Shown here: piece by piece, positions 9,571-18,947 of the stretch | Position numbering within the stretch: the first letter of the stretch is position 1 | Layout of the letters: each line of letters begins with the position of its first letter | DNA from: Halorhabdus salina | Lineage (GTDB): Archaea; Halobacteriota; Halobacteria; Halobacteriales; Haloarculaceae | Direction: 5' to 3' | DNA: 64,000 nt | Assembly: GCF_013839425.1 (NCBI RefSeq) | Contig: NZ_JACDNP010000001.1 | Location: 62,001 to 126,000, forward strand | Position numbers and translations under genes: made by a program | The notes under the pieces: model-generated | What the model saw: the letters and a program-made list of their open reading frames with translations, nothing else | The model's database searches: none | What the model was told of the DNA's origin: nothing

Positions 9571-11142
9571 TCAGGCGTCTGGCATCGTGACTGGGAGAGT
9601 ACCATTCGGGGTCGTATCTCCGACGAGAGCTCGTACGGCAGCGTCGACAGCCCCTGGCGAGTAGCCGTAGGACGTCAGGAACGTCGCGTCATCCGGACAC
9701 ACCGTGAGATCGTACGGGGTTCGGACTGCCAGCACGGCGACATCGGCGGACCGATCACAGATCCGCCGAAGTGCCGCCGCCTGTCCGGGGTTCGACCGCG
9801 CGTCGTACGTCACAACGAGGACCTGGTCCGTCTCGGCGATAGAGCGTTCGAACGATTCGGGATCGGACACCGTTTCTCGGAGAACGTCGACGCCACGTTC
9901 CTCGAGGGCGTCGAAAACGATAGCTGGCTCATACCGATCGTCTTCCGCGTTGGACCCACGTTCGCCAGTGAAACCGATTGCGTGCAAGGGTCGATCGACG
10001 TCAAACGGGATTACGCCACGCTCGTCCTGAACGAGGGTAAGGCCACACTCGGCGACCGATTGGGCAACTGATGTTGACTCTGTCGCCGATTCGTCCCACG
10101 GTTCCGCTGGCGGCGTTGCGACATTCCGTTCCCGTTTTATCCGCTGGATTCGCCGCACCGATTCGTCGATTCGGGCTTCGGACAGTCGGCCGGAGTCGAC
10201 GGCCTCGACGACAGCCTCGATGGCGCTACGCTGTCGCTCGGGTGTGTGTGAGACAATAGCGACGTCACAGCCAGCGTCGATGGCCTGTACCGCGCCTTCA
10301 GCGGTTCCAACACCATCAGCAATCGCGTGCATTTCGAGACAGTCCGTCACGACGAGCCCATCGAAGTCGAATTGCTCCCTGAGGATCCCGGTCTGGACGG
10401 CTGAGGAAATAGTCGCCGGGCGGTCCTCGTCATCGGTGATCGACGGAAACGAAACGTGGGTCGTCATGATGGCGTCGATCCCGGCCGCGATCGCTCGTTT
10501 GAACGGCGGGAATTCCACGCGGTCGAGGCGTTCGACATCGTGGTTGACCACCGGGAGTCCGACGTGGGAATCGGTCGCTGTATCGCCGTGTCCGGGAAAG
10601 TGTTTCCCGCAGGCCAGGACGTTGGCCGACTGCATCCCAGTCGCCATCGCAACGCCGAGGTCCCCGACCAGTTCGGGTGACTCGCCGAACGACCTGACAC
10701 CGATGACCGGGTTGTCGGGGTTGTTGTTGACGTCGAGGACAGGAGCGAGATTCATGGTAATGCCGAGTGAGCGGAGTTCGCGGCCGACTGCTCGGCCCGC
10801 GTTACGTGCCAGTTCTGGCTCACCACAGGCGCCAAACAGCATTTGACTCGGAAGTTGAGAGCCCCAGTCGAGTCGGGAAACGACCCCACCCTCCTGGTCA
10901 GTCGCGATCAGCAGTGGCGACCCCGCCCCGGTCGACTGGGCCACATCCTGGAGTGTCCCGGAGAGTGACGCTACCTGCGACGGCGTCTCGATGTTTCGAG
11001 AAAAGTAGATGACACCACCGAGGTTATACTCCTCGATCAGGGTGCAGACATCATCGGTGGGCTCGGTGCTGTCGAAGCCGACCATGAACAGTTGACCTAC
11101 CTTCTCCCGAAGAGATAGTTCTCCGATGGTTTGGGCGGACAT
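9571..11142 (-). CDS. nagZ: GH3 beta-N-acetylhexosaminidase, NagZ type
   Basis: Glycoside hydrolase family 3 enzyme of 523 aa predicted to remove terminal beta-linked GlcNAc. The hallmark KHFPGHGDTATDSH (residues 180-193) is the NagZ signature, including the Asp/His dyad (D191, H193) used as acid/base by this branch. The candidate nucleophile is D267 in VVTDCLEM. The substrate loop is LLIATDQEGG. It is longer than proteobacterial NagZ (about 340 aa) because it keeps a GH3 C-terminal domain, as in Bacillus YbbD-like enzymes. No signal peptide or Tat motif is seen, so it should act in the cytoplasm on imported oligosaccharides. It converges with the ATPase gene. Confidence 0.9.
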   Translation of the reverse strand: MSAQTIGELSLREKVGQLFMVGFDSTEPTDDVCTLIEEYNLGGVIYFSRNIETPSQVASLSGTLQDVAQSTGAGSPLLIATDQEGGVVSRLDWGSQLPSQMLFGACGEPELARNAGRAVGRELRSLGITMNLAPVLDVNNNPDNPVIGVRSFGESPELVGDLGVAMATGMQSANVLACGKHFPGHGDTATDSHVGLPVVNHDVERLDRVEFPPFKRAIAAGIDAIMTTHVSFPSITDDEDRPATISSAVQTGILREQFDFDGLVVTDCLEMHAIADGVGTAEGAVQAIDAGCDVAIVSHTPERQRSAIEAVVEAVDSGRLSEARIDESVRRIQRIKRERNVATPPAEPWDESATESTSVAQSVAECGLTLVQDERGVIPFDVDRPLHAIGFTGERGSNAEDDRYEPAIVFDALEERGVDVLRETVSDPESFERSIAETDQVLVVTYDARSNPGQAAALRRICDRSADVAVLAVRTPYDLTVCPDDATFLTSYGYSPGAVDAAVRALVGDTTPNGTLPVTMPDA

Positions 11143-12770
11143 ACAACTCGCGATTGTTTGCCACTCAGATAAAACTACGGCCTCGACGGGGACCGAAGAC
11201 CCGCATCAATGGCAAGACAGTTACACAACTCGCCGACTACCCAATCGTCTGAGCCACAGTCGCCCTCGCCCGACGGAGGGCCGTACAACAAGCGACGAGA
11301 GCATCGTCAGCAGCACTGTCGGCGAGTCTCGCGGTCTCCACATGCCGAAAAGGAGACAATGACGAGACAGGCCGCCGGAGGTTCGCAGTCGCCTAACGGA
11401 CATAGTATCAAATTAGAATCTATAAATGAAATCCTATCATATGTGGTCTCCGAACTGGTGAGTCGTCGCCGACGAACGATAGTAGAACCGACCATCAGCT
11501 ACACAGGCCCACCCCGAGACCAAATAGAACCCAGACACAACACCATACACGCGATAGTTCGCTATTCGGTGCCAATTCAACAGGGCGCGAATACGTCGGA
11601 ACCAGATCCCGACAAAATACTAGAGAAGAAAGCTCGACTACCAAATAAAGAGCTGTGTAGAGCAATATATCTGCGTAAACGGATTATAAAAGCACTATTT
11701 TGAGCCGGTTTGTAAATTTATACACTCTGTATTAGACGGTAGACAGCATCCGTCTGAGTTACCATACTATTTCCAATAGTACTATATACCTACCAATTAT
11801 ATTATAAATAGCTGCCTGGCAATCTGAAGGGGGAGAACTGGCTGACAGTGCTACATGCAAAAACCGGCCCAATCATCTGGGGCGGGTACTCTGGCAGCAC
11901 GACTGACCCGCCGAGAGGGGCATGTAGAGAGGGGTGAGATAATTGGCAGAACGGGGCAAAAGCGAATGGGGCCCAAGACACGCCCCCAGCCAATCACGGC
12001 GACAGACAACTGGGGATGAGACACCCTAAATGCAATGGGAAGTGTACCATCCGCGGTCTTGACAGGGTCGTGGTTCCAGCCCAACGGCCCCGGGATGGCT
12101 GTAACTCCTATCAGACCGAATCTACGTCCCGAATACGTCGAATACGCTACTGACTGGGCGCGATCGATGCACCGCCGCCAAAGAGCCGTTCATCGTCGAA
12201 ACCACTGACGGCGAAGTAAACGCTTACTCCGGACAAATATCGATCAAGCGTCTTGAACGCGGTCGTGACAGTCAGGGCGCTAGTCGTATCGACGGTGGAA
12301 GGCGTGCCGGTTAGGAGTGTCGTTCAACAAGGATGAGTCATCGATGCAAAATATCTCGTGGAAAACGCCGTGTTTTGCACGTAACTCGTCGAAGGATTCG
12401 GTACCGATGAATGGACACGTGGCCAGTTCAATCGGTGTATCGTCCCAACACTCACAACGAGAACGACAAATGCGGATGAGCAGTACCAGTCGCCCGCAAG
12501 TTTGGGGACCGTCTCGTCGATCCCCCCGAGTCACGTTCTGTCCAGATTCGGGCTGAGAATCGGCCTCGTTGAGCCAGTGTATACTGGCAAGTGGTCCGTT
12601 CGATGCCGAGAATGTCAAACGTAGAGGGCGACTGTGACTGTCGAGTATTTGGCTATATATCGCTCTGCGTCCGGAGAATCTAGGTCGAAGCACGTGAGCA
12701 GCGCACCCACCCAGATAAGAGTGGGACGAACAATCACAACAACTATTGGAGTCTGCTGTGATCATTGCTC
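11143..12770. other. gene-poor stretch upstream of the beta-mannosidase
   Basis: About 1.6 kb without a gene I can support. The part from 11360 to 11820 is A+T rich. Small frames here (for example a plus-strand frame ending at 11703 and a Cys-rich minus-strand frame at 12280-12765) have non-haloarchaeal composition and match nothing I know. The stretch around 12170-12300 has some codon-like periodicity and could be a decayed fragment. No insertion-sequence ends were recognised. Confidence 0.55.
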
Positions 12771-15206
12771 ATGGAGGCCCACAGCTTAAACGGTTCCTGG
12801 CAGTTCCGAGAACATCCTGACGGTGACTGGCTCGCCGGCGCAGTACCCGGCGGCGTCTATACGGATTTGTTCGCCGCGGACGAGATTCCGGATCCCTACG
12901 ACGAAGATAACGAGCTCGACCTCCAGTGGGTCGGCAAGACCGACTGGGAATACCACCGCGAGTTCGAGGTCGACGACGTACTGCTGGATCAGGACCGAGT
13001 GACGCTTCGCTGTGAGGGCCTCGACACGGTGGCGACGCTCCGGATCAACGGAACGGCCGTCGGCGAGACGTCGAACATGCACCGGATCTACGAGTTCGAC
13101 GTCACTGAGGCCCTCGAAGCCGGGATCAACGAGATCAGCGTGGTATTCAATTCCCCCGTCGCGTACGGTATCGACCAGCGCGACGCCTACCCACACGACG
13201 TCCCTGTCACGCAGTATCCCGTCGAACAACCGGCACGAAACTTCATCCGGAAAGCCCAGTGTCAGTACGGCTGGGACTGGGGGCCATGTCTGCCGACGGT
13301 CGGTATCTATCGGGATATCGAGCTGATCGGCCACTCCGAACCGCGGATTACGTCCCTCAAACCACAGCAGGATCACGACGGCGACGACGTGGAACTCACT
13401 GCAGTCGTCGGCGTCGAGTCCCCGACGGACGGTGAGTACGATGTGACGGTATCGATCGCCGGGAGTGAGACGACCGAACAACGGGAAATAGCGGCCGGCG
13501 AGTCGGAACTCGCCGTCGGCCTGACCGTCGAGGATCCCGATCTCTGGTGGCCACGGGGCTACGGTGAGCAGCCGCTATACGATCTCACGGTCGAGATTGG
13601 TGAGGACGCAGCAGAGACAACCCGAATCGGCTTCCGCGAGATTGCGGTCGTTCGCGAGGCCGACGGCGAGGACGCTGAGAGCTTCTGCTTCGAGGTCAAC
13701 GGCGTCTCTGTCTTTGCCAAAGGTGCGAACTGGATCCCGATGGACGCGATGTACGGCGGCGTCACCACGGATCGCTACGATCAGCTACTCGAAAGTGCCG
13801 CCGAGGCGAACATGAACATGGTCCGGATCTGGGGCGGGGGCTACTACGAGACCGACTACTTCTACGAGCGGTGTGACGAACTCGGCCTACTCGTCTGGCA
13901 GGACTTCATGTTCGCCTGTTCGTTGTATCCGGCCGACGACGCCTTCATCGAAACCGCCACCGCGGAGGTTCGCGATCAGGTCCGTCGGCTGGCCAGCCAC
14001 CCCTCGATCGCGCTGTGGTGTGGCAACAACGAGAACGAATGGGGACTGGAAAACGGCTGGTACGGCGACAGGACAGCAAACGAGGTTCTCTTCGAGGAGT
14101 ACGACCGCCTCTTCGAATCGGTACTCGCCGAGGTCGTTGCCGAGGAGGATCCCACGCGACTCTACTGGCCGTCCTCGCCGTCCAGTGGCATCGAGGCGAA
14201 CGATCCTCAGAACCCCGCCAAAGGCGACGTCCACTACTGGGATGTCTGGCACGGCGGCAAGCCGTTCTCGGACTACCTGACAGCCGAGCCGCGGTTCGTT
14301 TCGGAGTTCGGCTACCAGTCGTTCCCGTCCCAGGAATTGCTACAGACGGTGCTCCCCGAGGCGTCACTCAACCCGACCGACCCGCTGATGGAACACCACC
14401 AGCGCCATCCAGAGGGCAACGGCCTCATCCTCGCCCGGATGGCCGATCACTTCCGGATCCCGTTCGACTTCGAGGACTTCGTGTACTTGAGTCAGGTCCA
14501 GCAAGGGCTGGCGATCAAGACCGCGGTCGAGCACTGGCGGCGGCTGAAACCCTACTCGATGGGCGCGATCTTCTGGCAGCTCAACGATCTCTGGCCGGTG
14601 GCGTCGTGGTCGTCGATCGAATACGGTGGCGACTGGAAAGCCCTGCAGTACATGGCAAAGCGGTTCTTCGAGGACGTGCTGGTGTCCTTCCACGACGACC
14701 CGGACGACGACGAACTCGAGGTGTGGATCACCAGCGACGTGACCGACGCCATCGAGGGCACGGTCGAACTCGAAGCGATCGCGTTCGACGGGGACGTGCT
14801 GGCGAGCCGGACCGTCGACGTGACTCTCGACGCCCTCGAAAGCGAGCAGGTCGCCACTGTGACGCCGGAGTTCGCGGATGCCCCCACGGAGTCCTACATG
14901 CTCCGTGCGACGCTATCGGCCGACGGCCACGCAAGCCAGAATTCCGCGTTCTTCGCGCCGTTCAAGCACTTAGATCTCCCTGAGACGGACGTCGGTGTCA
15001 CGGTCGAGGGGGACACGGTCACCATCGAGAGTGACCGAGCGGCGCTGTTCGTGGCGCTGTCGGCATCGTCACTGGACGGCCACTTCTCGGACAATTACGT
15101 CCATCTTACCCCCGGCGAAGCCAGGTCAGTTACCTTCAGTGGGGAAGAACGCGGCGCAGATCTCGCGTCTGCCATCGAGGTAACGCACCTCAAGGAAACC
15201 TACTGA
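12771..15206 (+). CDS. GH2 beta-mannosidase
   Basis: Exo-acting beta-mannosidase of 811 aa, a normal length for the family. Order: N-terminal sugar-binding jelly roll (LNGSWQFRE, PGGVYTDL), Ig-like domain, then the catalytic barrel. The loop QYGWDWGPCLP is typical of beta-mannosidases. Acid/base Glu is E421 in WCGNNENEWG; the nucleophile is E512 in FVSEFGYQSFP. I chose ATG 12771 over a TTG two codons earlier. There is no signal peptide, so it probably works in the cytoplasm on imported manno-oligosaccharides or Man-GlcNAc. It stands alone, with no adjacent transporter, and could serve either mannan or glycoprotein-glycan breakdown. Confidence 0.93.
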   Translation: MEAHSLNGSWQFREHPDGDWLAGAVPGGVYTDLFAADEIPDPYDEDNELDLQWVGKTDWEYHREFEVDDVLLDQDRVTLRCEGLDTVATLRINGTAVGETSNMHRIYEFDVTEALEAGINEISVVFNSPVAYGIDQRDAYPHDVPVTQYPVEQPARNFIRKAQCQYGWDWGPCLPTVGIYRDIELIGHSEPRITSLKPQQDHDGDDVELTAVVGVESPTDGEYDVTVSIAGSETTEQREIAAGESELAVGLTVEDPDLWWPRGYGEQPLYDLTVEIGEDAAETTRIGFREIAVVREADGEDAESFCFEVNGVSVFAKGANWIPMDAMYGGVTTDRYDQLLESAAEANMNMVRIWGGGYYETDYFYERCDELGLLVWQDFMFACSLYPADDAFIETATAEVRDQVRRLASHPSIALWCGNNENEWGLENGWYGDRTANEVLFEEYDRLFESVLAEVVAEEDPTRLYWPSSPSSGIEANDPQNPAKGDVHYWDVWHGGKPFSDYLTAEPRFVSEFGYQSFPSQELLQTVLPEASLNPTDPLMEHHQRHPEGNGLILARMADHFRIPFDFEDFVYLSQVQQGLAIKTAVEHWRRLKPYSMGAIFWQLNDLWPVASWSSIEYGGDWKALQYMAKRFFEDVLVSFHDDPDDDELEVWITSDVTDAIEGTVELEAIAFDGDVLASRTVDVTLDALESEQVATVTPEFADAPTESYMLRATLSADGHASQNSAFFAPFKHLDLPETDVGVTVEGDTVTIESDRAALFVALSASSLDGHFSDNYVHLTPGEARSVTFSGEERGADLASAIEVTHLKETY

Positions 15207-15943
15207 CTGGCCTGACTCAGTGTTCTATCGCCGTCGACGATCAAATCGACCACGACCCTCGATTGTCACGGACCCGTCGCAGGCCCCCAAGCCGAGGCGC
15301 AGACGACATTGTGACGAATGTCTACAAGACACTGAGTTAGGGTTAGGAGTGGCGGTAATCTCCAATGCGATCATATTGAGACGTGACCGGTATCGATCTC
15401 TCAGTGTCTATCCAATAATAAACCCGTAATACCACTATACTCTAATGATTTGAAAATTGAGGTGATATCCCGTATGAGGCAAACGAACTATTCTCAAATT
15501 CAGTTGAATTTTTCAAAGGCGTGTCCTCCCGATAAATTGGAGGATCACATATTTGTATACAATTCCGACCGCAGAAACCCTCAAAAGCGGCTTTTCAAAA
15601 TTACGTGAACTGTTCTACGGCCATTCTCCCACTATGGTATCGTTCAGATGGTGGGCATTCCACCAGCATTTGGGAAAAGTGTCAACATAGATACTCCAGT
15701 ATATACCATCAGATGGCTTTCCTAAATCACAAACAACCAGGTATAGTATAATTTCTCGGCATCCACAATTCATGGGTAGCATGAACAAGCTGTAATCGGA
15801 TGGCAATCCGTCACGGCCGACGTACCACGAGTGAGTCACTCACCGGTTTGATCGTGGATGCAGCCAGGAGGAAATAGGGGATTTCCAACGGGTGCAGTCC
15901 CCTTGCGAAGTACATTTTACACTCGACAGTCCACAGTGGTCGC
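15207..15943. other. intergenic stretch between beta-mannosidase and aldo/keto reductase
   Basis: No gene is supported in these 737 bases. The middle (about 15400-15780) is A+T rich. A small inverted repeat, CCTCC...GGAGG, is present at 15526-15544. CATTTTAC at about 15913-15920 lies 27 bases before the next ATG and is a plausible TATA element. Confidence 0.5.
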
Positions 15944-16921
15944 ATGGAGTACACGACCCTCGGTTCGACTGGCATGGAAGTCAGCCGGATCTGTCTCGGC
16001 TGTATGAGTTTCGGGAGTAGCGACTGGCGCGAGTGGGTCCTCGACGAACCGGAGTCCCGAGAAATCATCGAGCGGGCGATCGATCTCGGGATCAACTGCT
16101 TCGATACGGCCAACATGTACTCGCTGGGCGACTCCGAGCGCGTGCTGGGGAACGTCCTCGCTGACTACGATCGCGACGACCAAGTCGTCGCCACGAAGGG
16201 CTTCTTCCAGATGGACGACGACAATCCCAACTCCGGTGGACTCTCCCGGAAGGCCATCGACCAGGAACTGTCGAACTCACTGGATCGCCTCGGGATGGAC
16301 ACCGTCGACCTCTATCAGACCCATCGCTGGGATTACGACACGCCGATCGGCGAAACGCTGTCGGCACTCGACGACGCCGTCCGTCGGGGCCAGACCAGGT
16401 ACGTCGGCACCTCCTCGATGTGGGCCCACCAGTTCGCCAAAGCCCTACATACGAGCGATCGGGAGGACCTCGAACGATTCCAGACGATGCAAAACCACTA
16501 CAACCTGCTGTATCGCGAGGAGGAGCGCGAGATGCTCCCGCTGTGTGAACGCGAGGGCGTTGGCGTTATCCCCTGGAGTCCGCTGGCTCGCGGGTACCTG
16601 ACCCGACCGCACGAGGAGTTCGACGCCACGACGCGTGGCGAGACCGACGACTACGCCCGCGAGCATCCGTATTTCGAGGGCGGCGGTCGTGAGATCAACG
16701 AGCGAGTGCAGGAGCTGGCGGCCGAGCACGGCGTGACGATGGCCCAGATCGCGCTGGCGTGGCTGCTCGAGCAGGACGCGGTGGACGCGCCAATCGTTGG
16801 GACCACCAGCGTCGAGCACCTGGAAGATGCCGTCGAAGCCTTAGAGATCGACCTCTCGGCATCCGATCAGGAGTATCTCGAGGAACCGTACGAACCTGTT
16901 CCGGTGTCAGGCCACGAGTGA
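15944..16921 (+). CDS. aldo/keto reductase
   Basis: NADPH-dependent oxidoreductase of 325 aa with the AKR barrel. The catalytic tetrad is visible as D54 and Y59 (CFDTANMYS), K85 (VVATKGF) and H127 (LYQTHRWD). The opening YTTLGSTGMEVSRICLGCMSF and the C-terminal PIVGTTSVEHLEDAVEAL are typical of the AKR11/YajO-like branch with broad aldehyde or ketone substrates. Start is the ATG at 15944 with a TATA-like element 27 bases upstream. It is monocistronic; its position after the mannosidase hints at sugar or aldehyde metabolism, but that is only context. Confidence 0.92.
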   Translation: MEYTTLGSTGMEVSRICLGCMSFGSSDWREWVLDEPESREIIERAIDLGINCFDTANMYSLGDSERVLGNVLADYDRDDQVVATKGFFQMDDDNPNSGGLSRKAIDQELSNSLDRLGMDTVDLYQTHRWDYDTPIGETLSALDDAVRRGQTRYVGTSSMWAHQFAKALHTSDREDLERFQTMQNHYNLLYREEEREMLPLCEREGVGVIPWSPLARGYLTRPHEEFDATTRGETDDYAREHPYFEGGGREINERVQELAAEHGVTMAQIALAWLLEQDAVDAPIVGTTSVEHLEDAVEALEIDLSASDQEYLEEPYEPVPVSGHE

Positions 16922-17064
16922 CTGCGGGTGGTGGTGTTGCGCACTGGTTGCTTACAACCCAGTTCTGGGTCGGCCTCTTCGTGCGGTTTCCGAGGAAGAG
17001 CCTTCAAAGCGAGAGTGGTAATATAGGAAATTGAATAGTTCAGTTCGATTGTGCGTCGTCGGTA

Positions 17065-17349
17065 TCAATCGTCGTCAGCCTTGTACGCACCACTTCGGTG
17101 TTCGATAGTGTAGATGTCCAGGACACACTCGTCGTGATCACACTCGGCACCGAGCCGAAACTGGCCGACTCTGAGTTTCGAGTGGGGTACGCCAGTGAGT
17201 GGTTCGAGGTAGTCGTCAGGATCACGCCACTGATCGGTGACAATCTCGTCGAGTTTGTCAGTGATGCGGTCTTGTGCGTGCTCGTCGAGGTCGTCATAGG
17301 TTCGCTTTGCTGGCGTGCGGAACTGCCAGCGCCACTCATCGTCACTCAT
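17065..17349 (-). CDS. RelE/ParE-superfamily toxin-like protein
   Basis: Basic-to-acidic 94-aa protein of the RelE fold, the second gene of a toxin-antitoxin pair. Visible features are an N-terminal helix (WQFRTPAKRTYDDLDEHAQDRI), the core PLTGVPHSKLRVGQFRL and the terminal strand LDIYTIEHRSGAYK, which matches the positions of catalytic or RNA-contact residues in RelE homologues. The ATG at 17349 lies inside the end of the upstream antitoxin frame (8-base overlap), so translation is probably coupled. Toxicity and mRNA cleavage are inferred from family membership. Confidence 0.8.
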   Translation of the reverse strand: MSDDEWRWQFRTPAKRTYDDLDEHAQDRITDKLDEIVTDQWRDPDDYLEPLTGVPHSKLRVGQFRLGAECDHDECVLDIYTIEHRSGAYKADDD

Positions 17350-17614
17350 CGTCGCCGACGATGTCCTCACGGGAGAAGGTCTCGCTGTCTCCCGTCCGAC
17401 GGGCGTGCTCGACAGCAGCGATTTCCTTCCAGCTTTCCCGCGTCAAGTCCGGATGACGCACTGCGTCACGGAGGGCATCCCGAATGAACTCGCTCCGGCT
17501 GTTGTATCCCTCTTCCTGCCATGTCGCATCGATGTCCTCGAGAAACGTTTCCGCCACACGGATGTTGATGTTTGTCTTCACCGGCTTCCCGGATGATGTA
17601 TCTGAATTCGACAT
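17342..17614 (-). CDS. ribbon-helix-helix antitoxin-like protein
   Basis: Protein of 90 aa whose N-terminal half is a MetJ/Arc ribbon-helix-helix domain (KTNINIRVAETFLEDIDATW followed by SRSEFIRDALRDAV). The acidic C-terminal tail would bind and block the RelE-like partner encoded immediately downstream. Gene order antitoxin-toxin and the 8-base overlap are standard for such modules. It should repress its own promoter; a short palindrome lies just ahead of its start codon. Confidence 0.82.
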   Translation of the reverse strand: MSNSDTSSGKPVKTNINIRVAETFLEDIDATWQEEGYNSRSEFIRDALRDAVRHPDLTRESWKEIAAVEHARRTGDSETFSREDIVGDDE

Positions 17615-17619
17615 ACTAA

Positions 17620-17628
17620 CGTATTACG
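17620..17628. promoter_or_regulatory. candidate operator of the toxin-antitoxin operon
   Basis: CGTATTACG is a perfect CGTA-TACG palindrome around one central base. It begins 6 bases upstream of the antitoxin start codon (17614), a place where a bound ribbon-helix-helix dimer would block transcription of the leaderless message. The assignment is by position and symmetry only. Confidence 0.4.
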
Positions 17629-17755
17629 CAAAGCGAGACAAGAGGGTTGTGGTCAGCAATGTCGCTCTCGCAACGGTCACCAGTGGCCGCTACCCATTTA
17701 TCGTGGTTTCGGTCACCGCCGTACTGACCGAAGGCAGATTTTCTGCGTGGCTTTA

Positions 17756-17772
17756 GCACGTACTACACGTGC
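17756..17772. repeat. inverted repeat GCACGT-N5-ACGTGC
   Basis: A perfect 6-5-6 inverted repeat in the 312-base gap between the toxin-antitoxin operon and the next membrane-protein gene. The rest of the gap holds only promoters: ACTATTAAG at 17893-17901 sits about 27 bases before the ATG at 17927. The palindrome could bind a regulator; nothing else supports a role. Confidence 0.4.
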
Positions 17773-17926
17773 CCCCGTATCTGTCAGAGCAGCCAGAACA
17801 GTATATTATCCTGTAGGATTCTCCAGAGTCCGATCACACCGGCCCACTGTGTTTGCTAGCTCTTAATTTCGTGAAGTGATCGCCGTAGAGACACTATTAA
17901 GATCGAACCGGGAGTAGGGCTGGATT

Positions 17927-18652
17927 ATGGCAACGACAGATGCGCCAGAAACGGATGAGGATGGTCCGGACGCGTTCGCTCGGCCGCTGCCGGAGTACGT
18001 CGACTGGCTCGCCGGAGTGATCATCGCGCTGGGTGGGATGGCGCTGACAGTGGGCGGCACTGCGGTGACGTTCGTCGTCGATCGGGGACTCCTCGCGGAG
18101 GGTGTCGAGTCCGGGGAAATATCGGTCGTCATGCTCCAACGCGATCTCACGGAGGCGGAGATGCTCGATCTAACCGTCGAGATCGTCAACTGGACGGGAC
18201 TCGGCCTCCTCGTGACCGGGATCGGACTGGTCCTGTTCGCGATCGGGTACGTCTTTGTCCGCCACCGGACGCGTCAGGGTGTCAGCGACGAACTGGTGGC
18301 GTCGTATCGAGCTACCGCCGTCCTCGGTGGGGTTGGGACAGCAGTGTTGTCGTTCATCCCGTTCTCACCGGTCGTCGGTGGCGGTCTCGCGGGCTATCTC
18401 GAACACCCGGCGAGTGGTCGCTCAGTTAGCGTCGGCGGACTCGCCGGCTTCCTGTCCATGGTGCCGGCCCTGGTGCTCCTCGTGTTCGTCACCGTCGGGC
18501 TGTACAATGGCTTTGCCACGGTCGGCGAGGCTGGGCTGGGGATCGTCGTCGTCACCGCGATGTTCCTCACGCTGCTGTTCGTCGCGGCCTACGGTGCCGG
18601 TCTCGGTGCGCTCGGGGGCTTCGCTGGCGGCCGTCTCGCCGATACCGACTAA
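17927..18652 (+). CDS. haloarchaeal DUF5518-like membrane protein
   Basis: Integral membrane protein of 241 aa with about five hydrophobic segments. The first (WLAGVIIALGGMALTVGG) follows an acidic N-terminal tail. The middle glycine-rich stretch, with GGGLAGYLEHP followed by SVSVGGLAGFL, resembles DUF5518 proteins that are common in haloarchaea and have no known function. Two hydrophobic helices close the protein. Start ATG 17927 has a TATA-like element 27 bases upstream. It is monocistronic and converges with the next gene. Confidence 0.6.
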   Translation: MATTDAPETDEDGPDAFARPLPEYVDWLAGVIIALGGMALTVGGTAVTFVVDRGLLAEGVESGEISVVMLQRDLTEAEMLDLTVEIVNWTGLGLLVTGIGLVLFAIGYVFVRHRTRQGVSDELVASYRATAVLGGVGTAVLSFIPFSPVVGGGLAGYLEHPASGRSVSVGGLAGFLSMVPALVLLVFVTVGLYNGFATVGEAGLGIVVVTAMFLTLLFVAAYGAGLGALGGFAGGRLADTD

Positions 18653-18683
18653 AAGGAGGAAAGTCCCCCCACACTCGGCTCGA

Positions 18684-18947
18684 TCACGCGTCGGCGAGTT
18701 GGATGGCCCGGGTAATGACGTACATGAGGACGATCGCCGCGCCGACCGCGAAGAGGAGTTGTGTGAACAATATGAGGAGCAGGCTCACGAACGTTCCCTC
18801 GAAGACCACCACGGCGACGAGGTACGGAAGCAACGCGAGCGAGCCGAACAGGACGACGAGTCCCAGGACGGGAAGGGCTTCGTCCCAGATCTGGTAGAGG
18901 TCTAATTCGCTCGTCTCCGGGTTTACGAACGGTGGAGCATCTGCCAT
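18684..18947 (-). CDS. small two-helix membrane protein
   Basis: Protein of 87 aa with an N-terminal acidic, aromatic segment (LDLYQIWDEALPV) followed by two closely spaced hydrophobic helices. No family is recognised. Codon use and acidity are haloarchaeal, the ATG at 18947 is clear, and the frame is free of better competitors, so I regard it as a real gene of unknown role. Confidence 0.65.
   Translation of the reverse strand: MADAPPFVNPETSELDLYQIWDEALPVLGLVVLFGSLALLPYLVAVVVFEGTFVSLLLILFTQLLFAVGAAIVLMYVITRAIQLADA

Noticed and set aside
11209-11703. 164-codon plus-strand frame downstream of nagZ
   Set aside because: Low-complexity, basic translation with no domain; base composition is A+T rich and unlike neighbouring genes.
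12280-12765. 161-codon minus-strand frame before the beta-mannosidase
   Set aside because: Many Cys and His residues and no recognisable fold; it occupies the promoter side of the mannosidase gene. A decayed fragment cannot be excluded.
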